Origin: an uncultured Lachnospiraceae bacterium
Lineage (GTDB): Bacteria > Bacillota > Clostridia > Lachnospirales > Lachnospiraceae
Assembly (NCBI GenBank): GCA_900317555.1
Contig: ONHF01000001.1
Coordinates: forward strand, 1-64,000
Length of the DNA stretch: 64,000 nt
Direction of reading: 5' to 3'
The stretch's first letter is position 1. Each line of letters starts with the position of its first letter. The notes beneath the pieces were generated by a model. That model did no database searches and was not told the origin of the DNA. It saw only the letters and a program-made list of their open reading frames with translations. A program made the translations under genes and the position numbers. Below are positions 42,082-51,752 of this stretch, piece by piece.

Positions 42082-43332
42082 TTAAGCTGTGACGTTCTGA
42101 ACCTTGAGATACTTAGGCTTGAGGCCGGAAATGTCGAGGCGGAGGAATGCGTTGTTATCCTTCGGGCGGCCGTTCGCATAGGCGACGATCTTGTAGTATC
42201 TCTTGTCGTCGAGGAACTTGTAATCGTCGGAGAACTGGATGCCCTTGCTGCCACCGACGCCGAGGAAATAGCGCTTAGCCATACCGAGCTCGGCCTCGCC
42301 CTGAGGTACGGCGATCGACTGAATGACCTGAGTCGGATACGGCAGAACGTCGTTGACATAGGTGCCGTTTGCATTGAGGACGGTAGTACCAGGCATGATG
42401 AGCTTGAAATAATCGAACGGATTGACAACCATGACGAGGTTGCTGACCGCTCTCGGCTTTCCGGTCTGAGTCTTGGCAAGCTGAGCAATCAGATTGCCGT
42501 AGGTGTCAGAGTTGAGATCGGTGATCGCGATCTTGTCCTTGCGAGGATAAACGCCCGCAGTGACAGTGACATCGTCGGCGACGGAACGGTCCATGCCGAT
42601 CGGCATATTGTGACCGGATCCGGTGACGATGCCGATCTCATAGCCGATGGAAAGAGCCTCGGAGAGGCAAGTGCGGATATAAGAGTCGATCCATGCGGGG
42701 CCGAGGTCGAGCATGGCCTCCTCGATCGGCATGAACGCGGAGAGCTTGAACTGTCCGAGGTCGATCGTCTCGAAACCGCTTGTCAGCTCAGCCTCGACGG
42801 CCGCGGTGACATCGCCCCAGGTTGCGGCACCGGTGATTGTGACATCATCGTTTACGGTTGCGCCGTCGGTGCCCTTTACAGAGTAGGCGATGGTCGGCAC
42901 GCCGTCCTTGTTGATAATGAAACGGGTCAGGCCGGTTGTGTTGACAGCGTCAACGGCGGCGAGCAGAGGATGAGACTGCTGCATATCCTCCATGACCTGT
43001 TCAATGATCGTAGTCGGGAAAGTCTTGTCCGCGCCGGTCAGAGCCATCATCGGGTTGCCCTTGTTAGAGCGGGCGGCCTCGATAAAGGTGTTGTAGAACT
43101 TGGTCTCCTCGTTTGTGAGCTGTCTCACACCGCGGCGTGCCAGAACGGCAGCATCGGCATTTGCTCCGACGCTCTGAGCGGATGCGAGGATCTGATCGTT
43201 GATATTCTGGAAAAGATCCTGCAGACCGAGTTCAAAATCCTCGGTATTGCCCTCGCGGGCCGCGTTTGCGATTCGCTGAGCGATCGCCGTCTGGGTCTCG
43301 TTCATCTCATCTTTGTTTCTGAGTGTAGGCAT
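42082..43332 (-). CDS. HK97-type major capsid protein
   Basis: The 416-residue protein has a helical delta-like region (residues 1-110), then the HK97 fold: FPTTIIEQVMEDMQQSHPLLAAVD, WGDVTAAVEAELTSGFETIDLGQFKLSAFMPIEEAML, and SLSIGYEIGIVTGSG-like text before NMPIGM. It assembles the head. The protease directly upstream probably removes the delta part. GGAGGTAACAAG precedes the ATG. Confidence 0.93.
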   Translation of the reverse strand: MPTLRNKDEMNETQTAIAQRIANAAREGNTEDFELGLQDLFQNINDQILASAQSVGANADAAVLARRGVRQLTNEETKFYNTFIEAARSNKGNPMMALTGADKTFPTTIIEQVMEDMQQSHPLLAAVDAVNTTGLTRFIINKDGVPTIAYSVKGTDGATVNDDVTITGAATWGDVTAAVEAELTSGFETIDLGQFKLSAFMPIEEAMLDLGPAWIDSYIRTCLSEALSIGYEIGIVTGSGHNMPIGMDRSVADDVTVTAGVYPRKDKIAITDLNSDTYGNLIAQLAKTQTGKPRAVSNLVMVVNPFDYFKLIMPGTTVLNANGTYVNDVLPYPTQVIQSIAVPQGEAELGMAKRYFLGVGGSKGIQFSDDYKFLDDKRYYKIVAYANGRPKDNNAFLRLDISGLKPKYLKVQNVTA

Positions 43333-43338
43333 ATCTTG

Positions 43339-44349
43339 TTACCTCCTTCTGTGTGCCGGATCCTCCGGCTTTGTGAAATTGAAAAATCCTTTATGCTCAT
43401 CGCGTGCCGGAGATTTCGGCGCGGGATTGCCTAAAAATTTGTTGACGACCGCCGCAGCCCGATCGGCGAGACCGGGATCGGCGGCCAGTGCTGCCTCGAC
43501 TCTTGCAGCCAGAGCGACGAGCTGAGGGCAAGTATCGATAGTGTTCGCGAGTGTCGCAAACGGTGCGAGCGTGTCGTTGAGCTTTCCGGCCAGGTCCTCG
43601 ATATCCTTGAGCCCGGACACGTCGACGTCGATCGTCCCGAAACTCCTATCGTGTGGCCTGGAGACCGCGGCCATGATCGAGCGCATTGCGTCGTTGCTGA
43701 TCGCGGCGACGTCGCCGCCCTCCTCGGGCTCGGATTCCACGTTGGAGACCTCAGTCGCAAAACCCATGCGGACCGCGTCCTCGGGCTTGATCCACGTCTC
43801 AGCCCTGAGCATGTCATCGAGCTCCTCGCGGGAGACATTGACGCCGCTCTCGAGGTAGGCGTTGACGGCCGCGTCCGTGACGGTCCTGAGCGTGTCGGCA
43901 TATTTCTCCAGGTCGTCGGCGTTGCCGTCGACCGATGTATAGGCGGCCTGGTGGATAAATAGCAGAGACGCCGGCTGCATGACTCGGCGGGATCCGGCAG
44001 CAAAGATGATGCTCCCGGCAGACGCCGCGAAACCTTCGCAGATCGTCGTCACGTTCTCGCGATCCTTGAGGGTGTTATAGATGCCGAGGCCCTCTTTGAG
44101 ATCGCCGCCGTTGGAGTTGATGTGGACCGTGATCGCGGTGTCTGCCGGGATCCCGTTGAGCTCCTGGACGAGGCCATACGCGGAGCGCTCCGACGGATCG
44201 CGGAAAAGTCTCCCGAGACCGTGAGCCTCGGGCGCGATGTTGCCGAAAATGTAGACATCGGCGACCTTTGCCTCATCGTCCTCCTCGATGTAGAAATACG
44301 GCGCCGGCTCTTTATTGATCGTCGCCGGTGTCTTGTTGTTCGTTGACAT
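43339..44349 (-). CDS. Head maturation protease, ClpP-like
   Basis: The 336-residue protein has the S14 pattern: HINSNGGDLKEGLGIYNTL, the catalytic Ser in CEGFAASAGSIIFAAG, and His in LLFIHQAAYTSVDGNADD. Phage proteases of this type cleave the scaffold region of the capsid during maturation. The start overlaps the portal gene by 38 bp. A C-terminal extension follows the protease domain. Confidence 0.92.
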   Translation of the reverse strand: MSTNNKTPATINKEPAPYFYIEEDDEAKVADVYIFGNIAPEAHGLGRLFRDPSERSAYGLVQELNGIPADTAITVHINSNGGDLKEGLGIYNTLKDRENVTTICEGFAASAGSIIFAAGSRRVMQPASLLFIHQAAYTSVDGNADDLEKYADTLRTVTDAAVNAYLESGVNVSREELDDMLRAETWIKPEDAVRMGFATEVSNVESEPEEGGDVAAISNDAMRSIMAAVSRPHDRSFGTIDVDVSGLKDIEDLAGKLNDTLAPFATLANTIDTCPQLVALAARVEAALAADPGLADRAAAVVNKFLGNPAPKSPARDEHKGFFNFTKPEDPAHRRR

Positions 44350-45631
44350 TGTTGTTTACCTCCTCTTGTTCCGGATCCGGCTCGTCGTCCGGTTCCTGTT
44401 CTGTGTCTTGGGTGTCCTGATCGGGCCCGGTTCGAGTCGGATCCGTCATCGGATCCGCGCGTGGCTGACCGTCCACGACGCCGTCGAGCTGATCCGCCGC
44501 CGGCGCGTAGTTCTTTGTCATCCAATGCTGCCATGCCCACGACTCGTCAATCACGGCCTCGCCGAGCCTTGCCCTGATCTCGTTAATACAGAACGTGCCG
44601 GACCCGATGAGCTTGTCGATCGGATCGGCGATGTCGAACAGATCGCGGTAGCGGACGTTCGAGTAGTTCGGCACGATGTAAGAGCCGGCGAAAACTCTCG
44701 ACTGACCGTAGAGCTTGCGGTTGAGTTCCTGGACGATCATGCCCGCGAGCGGTTTGATCGTCGTGTTCATGAAATGCGTGAAATCCTGATCGGTGACTCC
44801 CTTTCCTGTCGCGATGCTAGGCGGAACGCCGAGCGCCTCGGCTGTGAGCTCCATGATGTCGTCCATCATTGCACGGACGTCCCTCGTCGACCCCGCTGAG
44901 GTTCCGGAGGTGTCCTGAAACTCGTAGCCGTCGAACACCGGCAGCACGGCATTGTCTGACGTGAAATACTTTTTCATCTTGTCCGTGACGAGATCCGTGT
45001 AGGTGCTCTCGAAATCCGGATCCTGTTCGGCGATCTCGTGAACTCTGAGCACGCCATGACCGCCCGCGTCTCTTACGATCTTTTTGGCCGTTGCCTTGAG
45101 CAGATCGCCCTCGGTGGCCGCGATCGCGTTGACGCTTGTCTGGATCGAACTCCCCTCGATCGTGAAATGCAAGACGGCAGAGGCCCCAAAAACGCCGGGG
45201 ATCGATTGCCCGTCGCTTGTTATGTCTCGGTAGATGTTACCGGTGAGCCGGCGTTCAACGGTGAAACCGTCGGCGACATATCGGCCGCCCGCGTACTCGA
45301 CAACGATCGCCTCCTGGGCGAGATAAAGCTGAGATACGAGATGTCGGAAAAATTCGGCACGGGTTTCGTTCGGATTCGGTGCATAGTTCCACGCCCAGGC
45401 CTCACCGGCCTGGACACGGCGGCCGCGTCGGTATGTGTCCCACTCAACGAGAGAGACGGTCGAACCGATCCGACGCACGCAGCTCCAGAACGCCATATTT
45501 TGCAGATATGAGGCAAGTCCGGCCAGCGCGTCGGCGTCGTAGTCTGTCGAGGCTTCGAGGAAATCCCCGGTCGCGGTCTCTGAGTCGCTGCCTGTTTTTC
45601 GTAAAATCCATTTAAGTAAATTAAAGGCCAT
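44312..45631 (-). CDS. HK97-family portal protein
   Basis: The 439-residue protein has WSCVRRIGSTVSLVEWDTYRR, SQLYLAQEAIVVEYAGGRYV and the typical GVPPSIATGKGVTDQDFTHFMNTTIKPLAGMI block of phage portals. A Pro/Asp/Glu-rich tail follows. It forms the dodecamer through which DNA enters. The ribosome site GGAGGGCGAC lies ahead of the ATG. Confidence 0.92.
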   Translation of the reverse strand: MAFNLLKWILRKTGSDSETATGDFLEASTDYDADALAGLASYLQNMAFWSCVRRIGSTVSLVEWDTYRRGRRVQAGEAWAWNYAPNPNETRAEFFRHLVSQLYLAQEAIVVEYAGGRYVADGFTVERRLTGNIYRDITSDGQSIPGVFGASAVLHFTIEGSSIQTSVNAIAATEGDLLKATAKKIVRDAGGHGVLRVHEIAEQDPDFESTYTDLVTDKMKKYFTSDNAVLPVFDGYEFQDTSGTSAGSTRDVRAMMDDIMELTAEALGVPPSIATGKGVTDQDFTHFMNTTIKPLAGMIVQELNRKLYGQSRVFAGSYIVPNYSNVRYRDLFDIADPIDKLIGSGTFCINEIRARLGEAVIDESWAWQHWMTKNYAPAADQLDGVVDGQPRADPMTDPTRTGPDQDTQDTEQEPDDEPDPEQEEVNNNVNEQQDTGDDQ

Positions 45632-45643
45632 GTGTCGCCCTCC

Positions 45644-47338
45644 TTAAAAGCTGATGACGTCGAGCTTGCGGTGTCCGGCGCGTCGTTCGATGATCCGGTC
45701 CTCAATCGTCATCGCGGCCACGAGGGCCATGAACGGGTCCGTCTTGCGGCTCTTTGCCTCGATCTTGCCGTAGACGTAATTCCCGAGATCCTGATCGTTT
45801 TCTTGTCCGGGCCGTCTGCCGTAGCGGATGAGCTTCGTGTTATTCGTTGCCCATCTCAACTCCGGGGCGTCGTCCCAGGTGAACCACTGATTCGCAAAGC
45901 ATGAGTCGATGACCGGCGCGATCTTCATGATGTCGCTCGGCCGGACGAGCTTGAGGTTCTTGAGGTCCTTCGGATCGTAGCCGATGCCGGCGAGCTGCCG
46001 GGCTAGCAGCGCAAAGCGGAAATCGTCGATCGCGACCGCCCGGATTGAATACTTTTTTCTCATTTCCACGAGGTACGAGGTTATAAGATCCGGATGGATC
46101 TCGACGTCATCGACGACCGTGAGCCGACCGTCGTCGGCCCATTTCCGCCAGGGTGCTTTGATCCTCGGCAGATCTTTCGACCGGGAGCAGACCCACGAGT
46201 GCGTGATGTCGTAACGGTTGTCGCCCTGTTTGAAATGGAGGTCGACACTCACCCAGTCAGTGATCTTTGAAAAGTCGATGCCGGCGACGCAGCTCCACCC
46301 GGTCAGATCCGGGAGCGGGCGGTTCGTCGCCTTGATGTTCTCGTAGTCTGTCACCTTGATGTCATTCGCCTGATCCGGCAGGTTCATTCGCTTTGTCATG
46401 AATGCCGGGAGCCGGTGCGGGTTCGCTTTCCATTCCCGGTACTCTTTTTCTGTCTCAGATCTCAGCGACGGGAGATAGGGGAGCGACGGGTTCGCCTTTT
46501 CCCAGTTCGCCTCGTCGTCGACCTCCTCTTTGGAGTCGAGTCGACAGATGAACGGGAGCAAACCATTGTCCGGACCCCCGCCGAACAGAATGCCCTCAGA
46601 CGTTTCGAGGAGATCGTCGAGCGGTCCCTCGCGGACGTCGCCGTTTGTCGTATAGTAAGACCGGCGCGGATGCGGATGCTTGCCGAGGCCGGTCGTGAAA
46701 ACATTGATGTTTCTGTAGTCCTCGTATTGATGGATCTCATTGAACACGACGATCCCCGACCGCATTCCGTCTTTTCCTTTCGGGTTGTTCGTGCGGCCCT
46801 TGATCTGACCGCCGCCGCGGAGATCCTTGACGCTTTCCGTTTTCCAGGAAAAATAGCGCTTTAGTTTCTTTTGGTACTCGCTATGGTCAAAGGCGTCCAC
46901 GATGTCGAGGACCGGGCGAAGGGCCTGTTCCTCGTTGTTCGCGCAGACGTCGACGTCATAGCCCGGGATCCCGTTGTAAGGCGAGATCAAGGCGACGGAC
47001 TCGAGGGCGATCGTTCCGTCCTTGCCCGCGCCTCGACCGATCATGCAAAACAGGTCTGGCCACCGTGGGAGCTTGCTGTCCCTCCAGTAGGTGCAGTCAT
47101 GGAGGACGATGACGAACTCCTGCCAGGGGAACAGCTGCTCGAACGGGAAATACTTGGCCAGGCCGAGATAATGGTCGGCCTGATCGGTGTCGATATAGAT
47201 GTCCTCATTCTCGAAACAATAGAGGACATGATCGACGAGGGCCTTGACCTCTTTGTCGGTGCGGAGCTTTCCGGACTTAACGAGGTCAATAAAGTTCTGA
47301 ACATGCGGGCATAGCTTAGAGGTCGATGTCTCCGCCAT
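45644..47338 (-). CDS. terL: Terminase large subunit
   Basis: The 564-residue packaging motor has an ATPase domain with a variant Walker A (MIGRGAGKDGTIA), Walker B (SGIVVFNEIHQYED) and a coupling motif. A nuclease domain follows, with Asp residues in VAGIDFSKITDWVSVDL and RAVAIDDFRFALLA. It overlaps the small subunit gene by 23 bp. Confidence 0.93.
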   Translation of the reverse strand: MAETSTSKLCPHVQNFIDLVKSGKLRTDKEVKALVDHVLYCFENEDIYIDTDQADHYLGLAKYFPFEQLFPWQEFVIVLHDCTYWRDSKLPRWPDLFCMIGRGAGKDGTIALESVALISPYNGIPGYDVDVCANNEEQALRPVLDIVDAFDHSEYQKKLKRYFSWKTESVKDLRGGGQIKGRTNNPKGKDGMRSGIVVFNEIHQYEDYRNINVFTTGLGKHPHPRRSYYTTNGDVREGPLDDLLETSEGILFGGGPDNGLLPFICRLDSKEEVDDEANWEKANPSLPYLPSLRSETEKEYREWKANPHRLPAFMTKRMNLPDQANDIKVTDYENIKATNRPLPDLTGWSCVAGIDFSKITDWVSVDLHFKQGDNRYDITHSWVCSRSKDLPRIKAPWRKWADDGRLTVVDDVEIHPDLITSYLVEMRKKYSIRAVAIDDFRFALLARQLAGIGYDPKDLKNLKLVRPSDIMKIAPVIDSCFANQWFTWDDAPELRWATNNTKLIRYGRRPGQENDQDLGNYVYGKIEAKSRKTDPFMALVAAMTIEDRIIERRAGHRKLDVISF

Positions 47339-47687
47339 CGTCTGTCGCTGCTCCTAGCACCGGCCCGTCCGCAAAGGTCGTGATAATCTTGAGGAGCGTC
47401 GCGACGGTCTGATTCGCCGCGGTGCTCGTCTTGTTGTACTCGCCGATCGCGGGGTTCGCGACGATGTTCGGACGCCCTCGGACGTACTCCTTCTCGATGA
47501 GGACATCGCTCTCGTCGATCTCCTTCTGGAGGCGAGTCAACGTGTTTAGCTGTGTCTTGTATCGGCTGAATGTTGTCACAAAAAAGAAATTTTGTTCGAC
47601 GCCTCCGCGCTCGGCCATTTCGATGAGCTGCTTTGCGACCGCGTTGAGGTTATTCTTTTTTGCGGTTTGTTTTTTCGTTGTGGCCAT
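47316..47687 (-). CDS. terS: P27-family terminase small subunit
   Basis: The roughly 123-residue protein has a basic start (ATTKKQTAKKNNLN) and the P27 pattern RYKTQLNTLTRLQKEIDESDVLIEKEY followed by IVANPAIGEYNKTSTAANQTVATLLKI. It recognises the packaging site. It overlaps the end of the ParB-methylase gene by 38 bp. Confidence 0.82.
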   Translation of the reverse strand: MATTKKQTAKKNNLNAVAKQLIEMAERGGVEQNFFFVTTFSRYKTQLNTLTRLQKEIDESDVLIEKEYVRGRPNIVANPAIGEYNKTSTAANQTVATLLKIITTFADGPVLGAATDDGGDIDL

Positions 47688-48960
47688 TGTCTGCACCTTC
47701 TAACGTTTCGATAATCTTCAGTTCCCGCGGAGAGAGAGACCACTTGATCGCGTTCGTTTCTTGCTCCGCTTTGTTTCGCTCCGCTTTGTTTCGCTCCGCT
47801 TTGTTTCGCTCCGCTTTGTTTCGCTCCGCTTTGTTTCGGGCTTCGATCATCGCCGCACGCGGAACGAGGTAGCCGCTGCCGTAGATGCCGCGACCAGAGT
47901 CCTTTTGCGATTCCAGTTCGCGGACGAACTCGGCGCGGTTCTCGCGGTAGTCGACGCCGTAGCCGGACCACTTGCCGAGCATGACCGACGTGACAACGCC
48001 GTCCGGATATTCGTACTTGTCCGGATGGTTCTTGTTCTCCGCGTTGATCTCGTCGTTGACGGCTTTGACCTTTGCAGTGAGATTCGGGGCGGTGCGTATG
48101 AGATCGCCCCGAGAGCAGACGAACGAGGTCCGGACCTCCGCGCCGTTGTCGTATGTGATCGAGACCCTCGCCGCGATGTGCGACGTCGCCGGGCGTAACC
48201 CGAGCAGAGTCAGCGCCGGAGCGAACAGGAAATAGTCGATTTTATGATCCTCATACCATGCGAGAATCTGAGACAGGATCGAAAACGGCGGGTTGTCGAT
48301 GACGACGCACCCGTCGGGATAATTCTCTCGCTGATAATCGCCGCCCGGATAAAACGGACGGACGATCTTGCGATCTTGCCACCCGTATTCCTCAACGGCC
48401 CAGTCTTTCACCGCGTTATAAATAGCGGGCGGGGTGTAACAGTCGTCGGTTGTGAGCTTTGGCTTGAATTTGTCCTCAAACTCGTCGTACTGTTCATCCC
48501 GCTCGCCGTTTGCCTTTGCATTGTCGACGGCCTCGGCGATCTTCTCGTCCTCGTCGACATCCGGATCCAGGAGCTCAGGGTCGTCGAGCTCGAACACGCC
48601 CATATCTGAGCCCTTGAGCTCAATGAGCTCCTCGTCGAGGAGCTGAGCATCCCATGTCGCAAGCTCGGAGACCTTGTTGTCCGCGATCCGGAACTCCCGG
48701 GCCTCCCGCTCGGTCAGATCGTCGGCCACGATGACAGGGACTTCTTTAAGCCCGAGCTTTTTCGCGGCCTTGAATCTCGTGTGTCCGGAGATAATTACGC
48801 CCGAGCCGTCAACGATGATCGGGTTCTTGAACCCATAGCGCTTGATCGACTCCTCCAGAGCCGGGACCGCGGCGTCATTGCGCCGGGGGTTCCGGGCGTA
48901 TGGCTTGAGCTCGTTAATTTTTTTGTATACAATTCCGATCTTTTTCCGATTATTTGACAT
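47650..48960 (-). CDS. ParB-like nuclease domain fused to a DNA methylase-like domain
   Basis: ATG 48960 follows GGGAAG. The N-terminal 110 residues are a ParB/Srx domain (INELKPYARNPRRNDAAVPALEESI, VIISGHTRFKAAKKLG). The later part resembles phage adenine methylases with NPPF in CVVIDNPPFSILSQIL. Before the C-terminus are five tandem NKAER units, encoded by a 15-bp repeat. Such proteins occur next to terminase genes in many phages, perhaps marking packaged DNA. The methyl-donor motif is not obvious, so activity is uncertain. Confidence 0.8.
   Translation of the reverse strand: MSNNRKKIGIVYKKINELKPYARNPRRNDAAVPALEESIKRYGFKNPIIVDGSGVIISGHTRFKAAKKLGLKEVPVIVADDLTEREAREFRIADNKVSELATWDAQLLDEELIELKGSDMGVFELDDPELLDPDVDEDEKIAEAVDNAKANGERDEQYDEFEDKFKPKLTTDDCYTPPAIYNAVKDWAVEEYGWQDRKIVRPFYPGGDYQRENYPDGCVVIDNPPFSILSQILAWYEDHKIDYFLFAPALTLLGLRPATSHIAARVSITYDNGAEVRTSFVCSRGDLIRTAPNLTAKVKAVNDEINAENKNHPDKYEYPDGVVTSVMLGKWSGYGVDYRENRAEFVRELESQKDSGRGIYGSGYLVPRAAMIEARNKAERNKAERNKAERNKAERNKAEQETNAIKWSLSPRELKIIETLEGADNGHNEKTNRKKE
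47764..47838. repeat. Five perfect tandem copies of a 15-bp unit (in coding sequence)
   Basis: The unit CTCCGCTTTGTTTCG occurs five times without a gap and encodes NKAER repeats on the minus strand. Change in copy number would keep the frame. Confidence 0.97.
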
Positions 48961-49104
48961 TTTCTTCCCGCGATTCCCAAAACTTCGCGCGCGTCCGGCT
49001 TTTTTCAAATTGTCGAGGCCCGCACCGGTACCGAGGGAAATGAGAAAAATTTTTATTTTTGACCCGGGGGGTATGATTCTAAAATTCTCACGCGAGAAAA
49101 TTTT

Positions 49105-49458
49105 CTAATCCCACCGTTCCTCGGTGATCGGTTCCGAAATTTTTCTTCTCAGCTTCTCCGGATGCTCCTCGTCGTGGCAAGAGGAGCAGAGGCTCACGAG
49201 ATTCCTCCGCTTTGTATGTGTCGCCGGATCTTTGTACCAGATCTCAAGCGCAAGGTCCGGCCGATCCTTTAAGTGATTGACATGATGAACCGTGTCCGCC
49301 CTGCGGTATCTGTGATAGACCTCCCGACATCTCTGACACTCGTACCGATCGAGCGCCAGGACCTCGGCCCTTTTGCTTAGCCACTTGCTCCACTGATAAA
49401 ACCGGTGCGGATTATTCTGCACGCACCACCGCGCGTATGCTATCTCTGACTCTGTCAT
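49105..49458 (-). CDS. HNH endonuclease
   Basis: The roughly 117-residue protein carries a zinc-ribbon HNH core: CQRCREVYHRYRRADTVHHVNHLKDRPDL, then NLVSLCSSCHDEEHPEK. HNH proteins beside terminase genes support cos-type packaging in many siphoviruses. ATG 49458 gives the usual family length; 49482 is also possible. The stretch 48961-49104 has no gene. Confidence 0.88.
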   Translation of the reverse strand: MTESEIAYARWCVQNNPHRFYQWSKWLSKRAEVLALDRYECQRCREVYHRYRRADTVHHVNHLKDRPDLALEIWYKDPATHTKRRNLVSLCSSCHDEEHPEKLRRKISEPITEERWD

Positions 49459-49546
49459 TGTTTCGCCCACGCAAAAGGGCAAGACCTTGTCGGCCTTGCC
49501 CTCACTACTTCACGGTATTGATTATGCCCCGAAACCATTTTGCAGT

Positions 49547-50092
49547 TTAACCCACTTTTTCATTCTCGGTCTGGAGAACGTCGAGCCGGTAGAAGAACGC
49601 CCGCCTTATCCCGTAGAAATCCGTCGAGCCGAACGGCAGACCGCACCGCCTCATCGTCTGTGTATAGCTCAGACCCTCAGAGACTGAGACAAGCAAAGCT
49701 TTCCAGATGTGACGATAGCCGGCAGCGGCCGCCGCCCACATTGCGGACTCCTCGATGATCCGGCAATCATGCCTCGCCTTCTCGGTTCTCATCGCGTGCC
49801 TGATCGCTGCCGTCTCGGTCGGACTCCCGCCGAAACCTCCGCCGCTGCCGATCTTATCGTAACGGATCGCCGGCGCGCTCGCGTCTGTCAAGCTGTCTGC
49901 CTCTGCCCGCTTGGCTTTGTACTGGAGACAGAAATGTCTCATCTCTTGGTATCTCTCGCGGCTGATCCCGTAGTCGTCCCACGTCAGATCCCTCAGGCGT
50001 TCCCGCGCTTGCCGCTTCTCGAGATCCCTGATCGCACGGAACGCCTCGCCGGCTGTCGGATCGTCGTAGCCCTCGCTGTTCTTGTAGCTCAT
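49547..50092 (-). CDS. ArpU/RinA-like late gene regulator
   Basis: The 181-residue protein begins with phage-specific sequence (DPTAGEAFRAIRDLEKRQARERL). Its C-terminal half is sigma-like or helix-turn-helix-like (VSVSEGLSYTQTMRRCGLPFGSTDFYGIRRAFFYRL). Its place between the replication and packaging modules fits the activators of late transcription in Gram-positive phages. Overlaps the helicase gene by four bases. Confidence 0.65.
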   Translation of the reverse strand: MSYKNSEGYDDPTAGEAFRAIRDLEKRQARERLRDLTWDDYGISRERYQEMRHFCLQYKAKRAEADSLTDASAPAIRYDKIGSGGGFGGSPTETAAIRHAMRTEKARHDCRIIEESAMWAAAAAGYRHIWKALLVSVSEGLSYTQTMRRCGLPFGSTDFYGIRRAFFYRLDVLQTENEKVG

Positions 50093-51453
50093 TGATTCAC
50101 CTCCTCTCGCAAGTCCTTAAGCGCTGTCATGAGCGCCGCCTGACTCGTATCCTTTTTATCGAGACTATCGGCCACCCTCTCGTCGACGGTTCCCGTCGCG
50201 ATGAGCCTGTGAATAATAACCGGCCGCCTTTGGCCTTGCCGGTATAGCCTCGCGTTTGCCTGCTGATATTGATCGAGACTCCACGGCAGAGAATACCAGA
50301 CGATGATGTGCCCGCCGTCCTGGAGATTGAGACCGTACCCGACGGACGCCGGATGCGCAATGAGCACCCGGATCCGTCCGTCATTCCAGTCCTTGATGTC
50401 TGTCTCTGTCTTGAGTTCCCTCGGCTCATACTTGCTGAACGCCTTGAGGATCCGCGCCCGCTCATGTCGATAGCCGTAGAAAATGAGCACCGGCTCAGAG
50501 CTTGCCTCGATGATCTCCGCGAGTGCATCGAGCTTCTCGTGATGAAACTCGACCGCTCCGCCGTTGTCGTCATAGACCGCACCGCCTGAGAGCTGCAGGA
50601 GCTTTCCCATGACGGCCGCAGCATTTGCTGCCGAGATCGCGGTGTCCTCGCTCAGCTCGAGGAGATGTTCGCGCTCGAGCTTTTTGTAGACCGCCCGCTC
50701 CTCGTCGGTGAGCGTGACCCGGACATCCCGGTCGATCCGATCCGGCAGCTCGAGATAGTCCGCCGAGAGCATTGAGATCGTGATGTCGCTGATCTTGTGC
50801 GTGATCGCCGCCTCAGCCCCCTCGACCGGTGTCCAGTCATAAACGACATGGCCGTTTGATTTCCCCGGTCGGAAATATAACTGCCGGAACCTTGTGACCG
50901 TCCGCTCAAGACGTTCGCCGCCGTCAAGGACAAAGATCTCGGCCCAGAGATCCATGAGCCCGTTCGGATCCGGTGACCCAGTGAGCCCGACGATTCTCCG
51001 AAACTTTGGCCGGACCTTTTTCAAGGCCCGGAACCTTGCAGCCGCCGGATTCTTGAAACTCGTCAACTCGTCCACAACGAGCATGTCCCATTTCCACATT
51101 CCGCGGTAGTTATCCACAAGCCAGACCACATTCTCGCGGTTGATAACATAGATGTCCGCGTCCTCCGCGATCGCGGCCTTGCGCTTTGCAGCGGAGCCGA
51201 GGACCTTAGCGACCCGGAGATCTTTGAGATGGTCCCACTTGTCGCACTCCCGGCTCCAGGTATCCTTTGCGACCATGAGCGGAGCAATGACGAGGACCCG
51301 AGTCACGTCGAGCTCGTCATAGATGAGGCGCTTGATCGCGGTGAGCGTGATGACCGACTTGCCGAGGCCCATCTCAAGGAAAAGCCCGACCGACGGCTGT
51401 GTCATGATCTTCTTGATCGCTCGCTTTTGGTATTCGTAGGGCGTGAACTTCAT
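50089..51453 (-). CDS. SNF2-family DNA helicase
   Basis: The 454-residue protein has SNF2 motifs: Q-like FTPYEYQKRAIKKI, Walker A LFLEMGLGKSVITL, motif II LVVDELTSFKN (DELT), motif III VGLTGSPDPNG and motifs V-VI HPASVGYGLNLQDGG and QANARLYRQGQ. It is likely involved in phage replication or recombination, and is commonly next to a VRR-NUC gene as here. Confidence 0.92.
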   Translation of the reverse strand: MKFTPYEYQKRAIKKIMTQPSVGLFLEMGLGKSVITLTAIKRLIYDELDVTRVLVIAPLMVAKDTWSRECDKWDHLKDLRVAKVLGSAAKRKAAIAEDADIYVINRENVVWLVDNYRGMWKWDMLVVDELTSFKNPAAARFRALKKVRPKFRRIVGLTGSPDPNGLMDLWAEIFVLDGGERLERTVTRFRQLYFRPGKSNGHVVYDWTPVEGAEAAITHKISDITISMLSADYLELPDRIDRDVRVTLTDEERAVYKKLEREHLLELSEDTAISAANAAAVMGKLLQLSGGAVYDDNGGAVEFHHEKLDALAEIIEASSEPVLIFYGYRHERARILKAFSKYEPRELKTETDIKDWNDGRIRVLIAHPASVGYGLNLQDGGHIIVWYSLPWSLDQYQQANARLYRQGQRRPVIIHRLIATGTVDERVADSLDKKDTSQAALMTALKDLREEVNQ

Positions 51454-51752
51454 AGTCCTCCCTCCAGGACATCGACTACAAACCGATCGACCTCGTTCGC
51501 GCCGTAAAGAACACGGACGTCTTGCTCGTGCTCTTTAAGCCTCCCGATCTGGAATTTCTGGATCGGTTCCAACTTGCCGCGTTCCGTCTTGAGCTCGACA
51601 AAGATGACCCGGCCTCCAGGCATGACAACAATTCGATCCGGCACCCCGTCATTGCCAGGGCTTACAAACTTATAGACAAGGCACCCCGCTTCTCTGAGCC
51701 GTTTGCAAAAGGACCGCTCGACGTTTGCCTCCCGTCTTATAGATTTCTCCAT
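51450..51752 (-). CDS. VRR-NUC domain nuclease
   Basis: The 100-residue protein is a stand-alone VRR-NUC: ANVERSFCKRLREAGCLVYKFVSPGNDGVPDRIVVMPGGRVIFVELKTERG holds the catalytic E, D and ExK residues. It cuts branched or flap DNA. It is translationally coupled with the SNF2 helicase. Confidence 0.9.
   Translation of the reverse strand: MEKSIRREANVERSFCKRLREAGCLVYKFVSPGNDGVPDRIVVMPGGRVIFVELKTERGKLEPIQKFQIGRLKEHEQDVRVLYGANEVDRFVVDVLEGGL

Noticed and set aside
47764-47838. CRISPR-like repeat array
   Set aside because: The units are directly adjacent without spacers and encode an in-frame protein repeat. No cas gene is present, and no CRISPR array was found elsewhere in the window.
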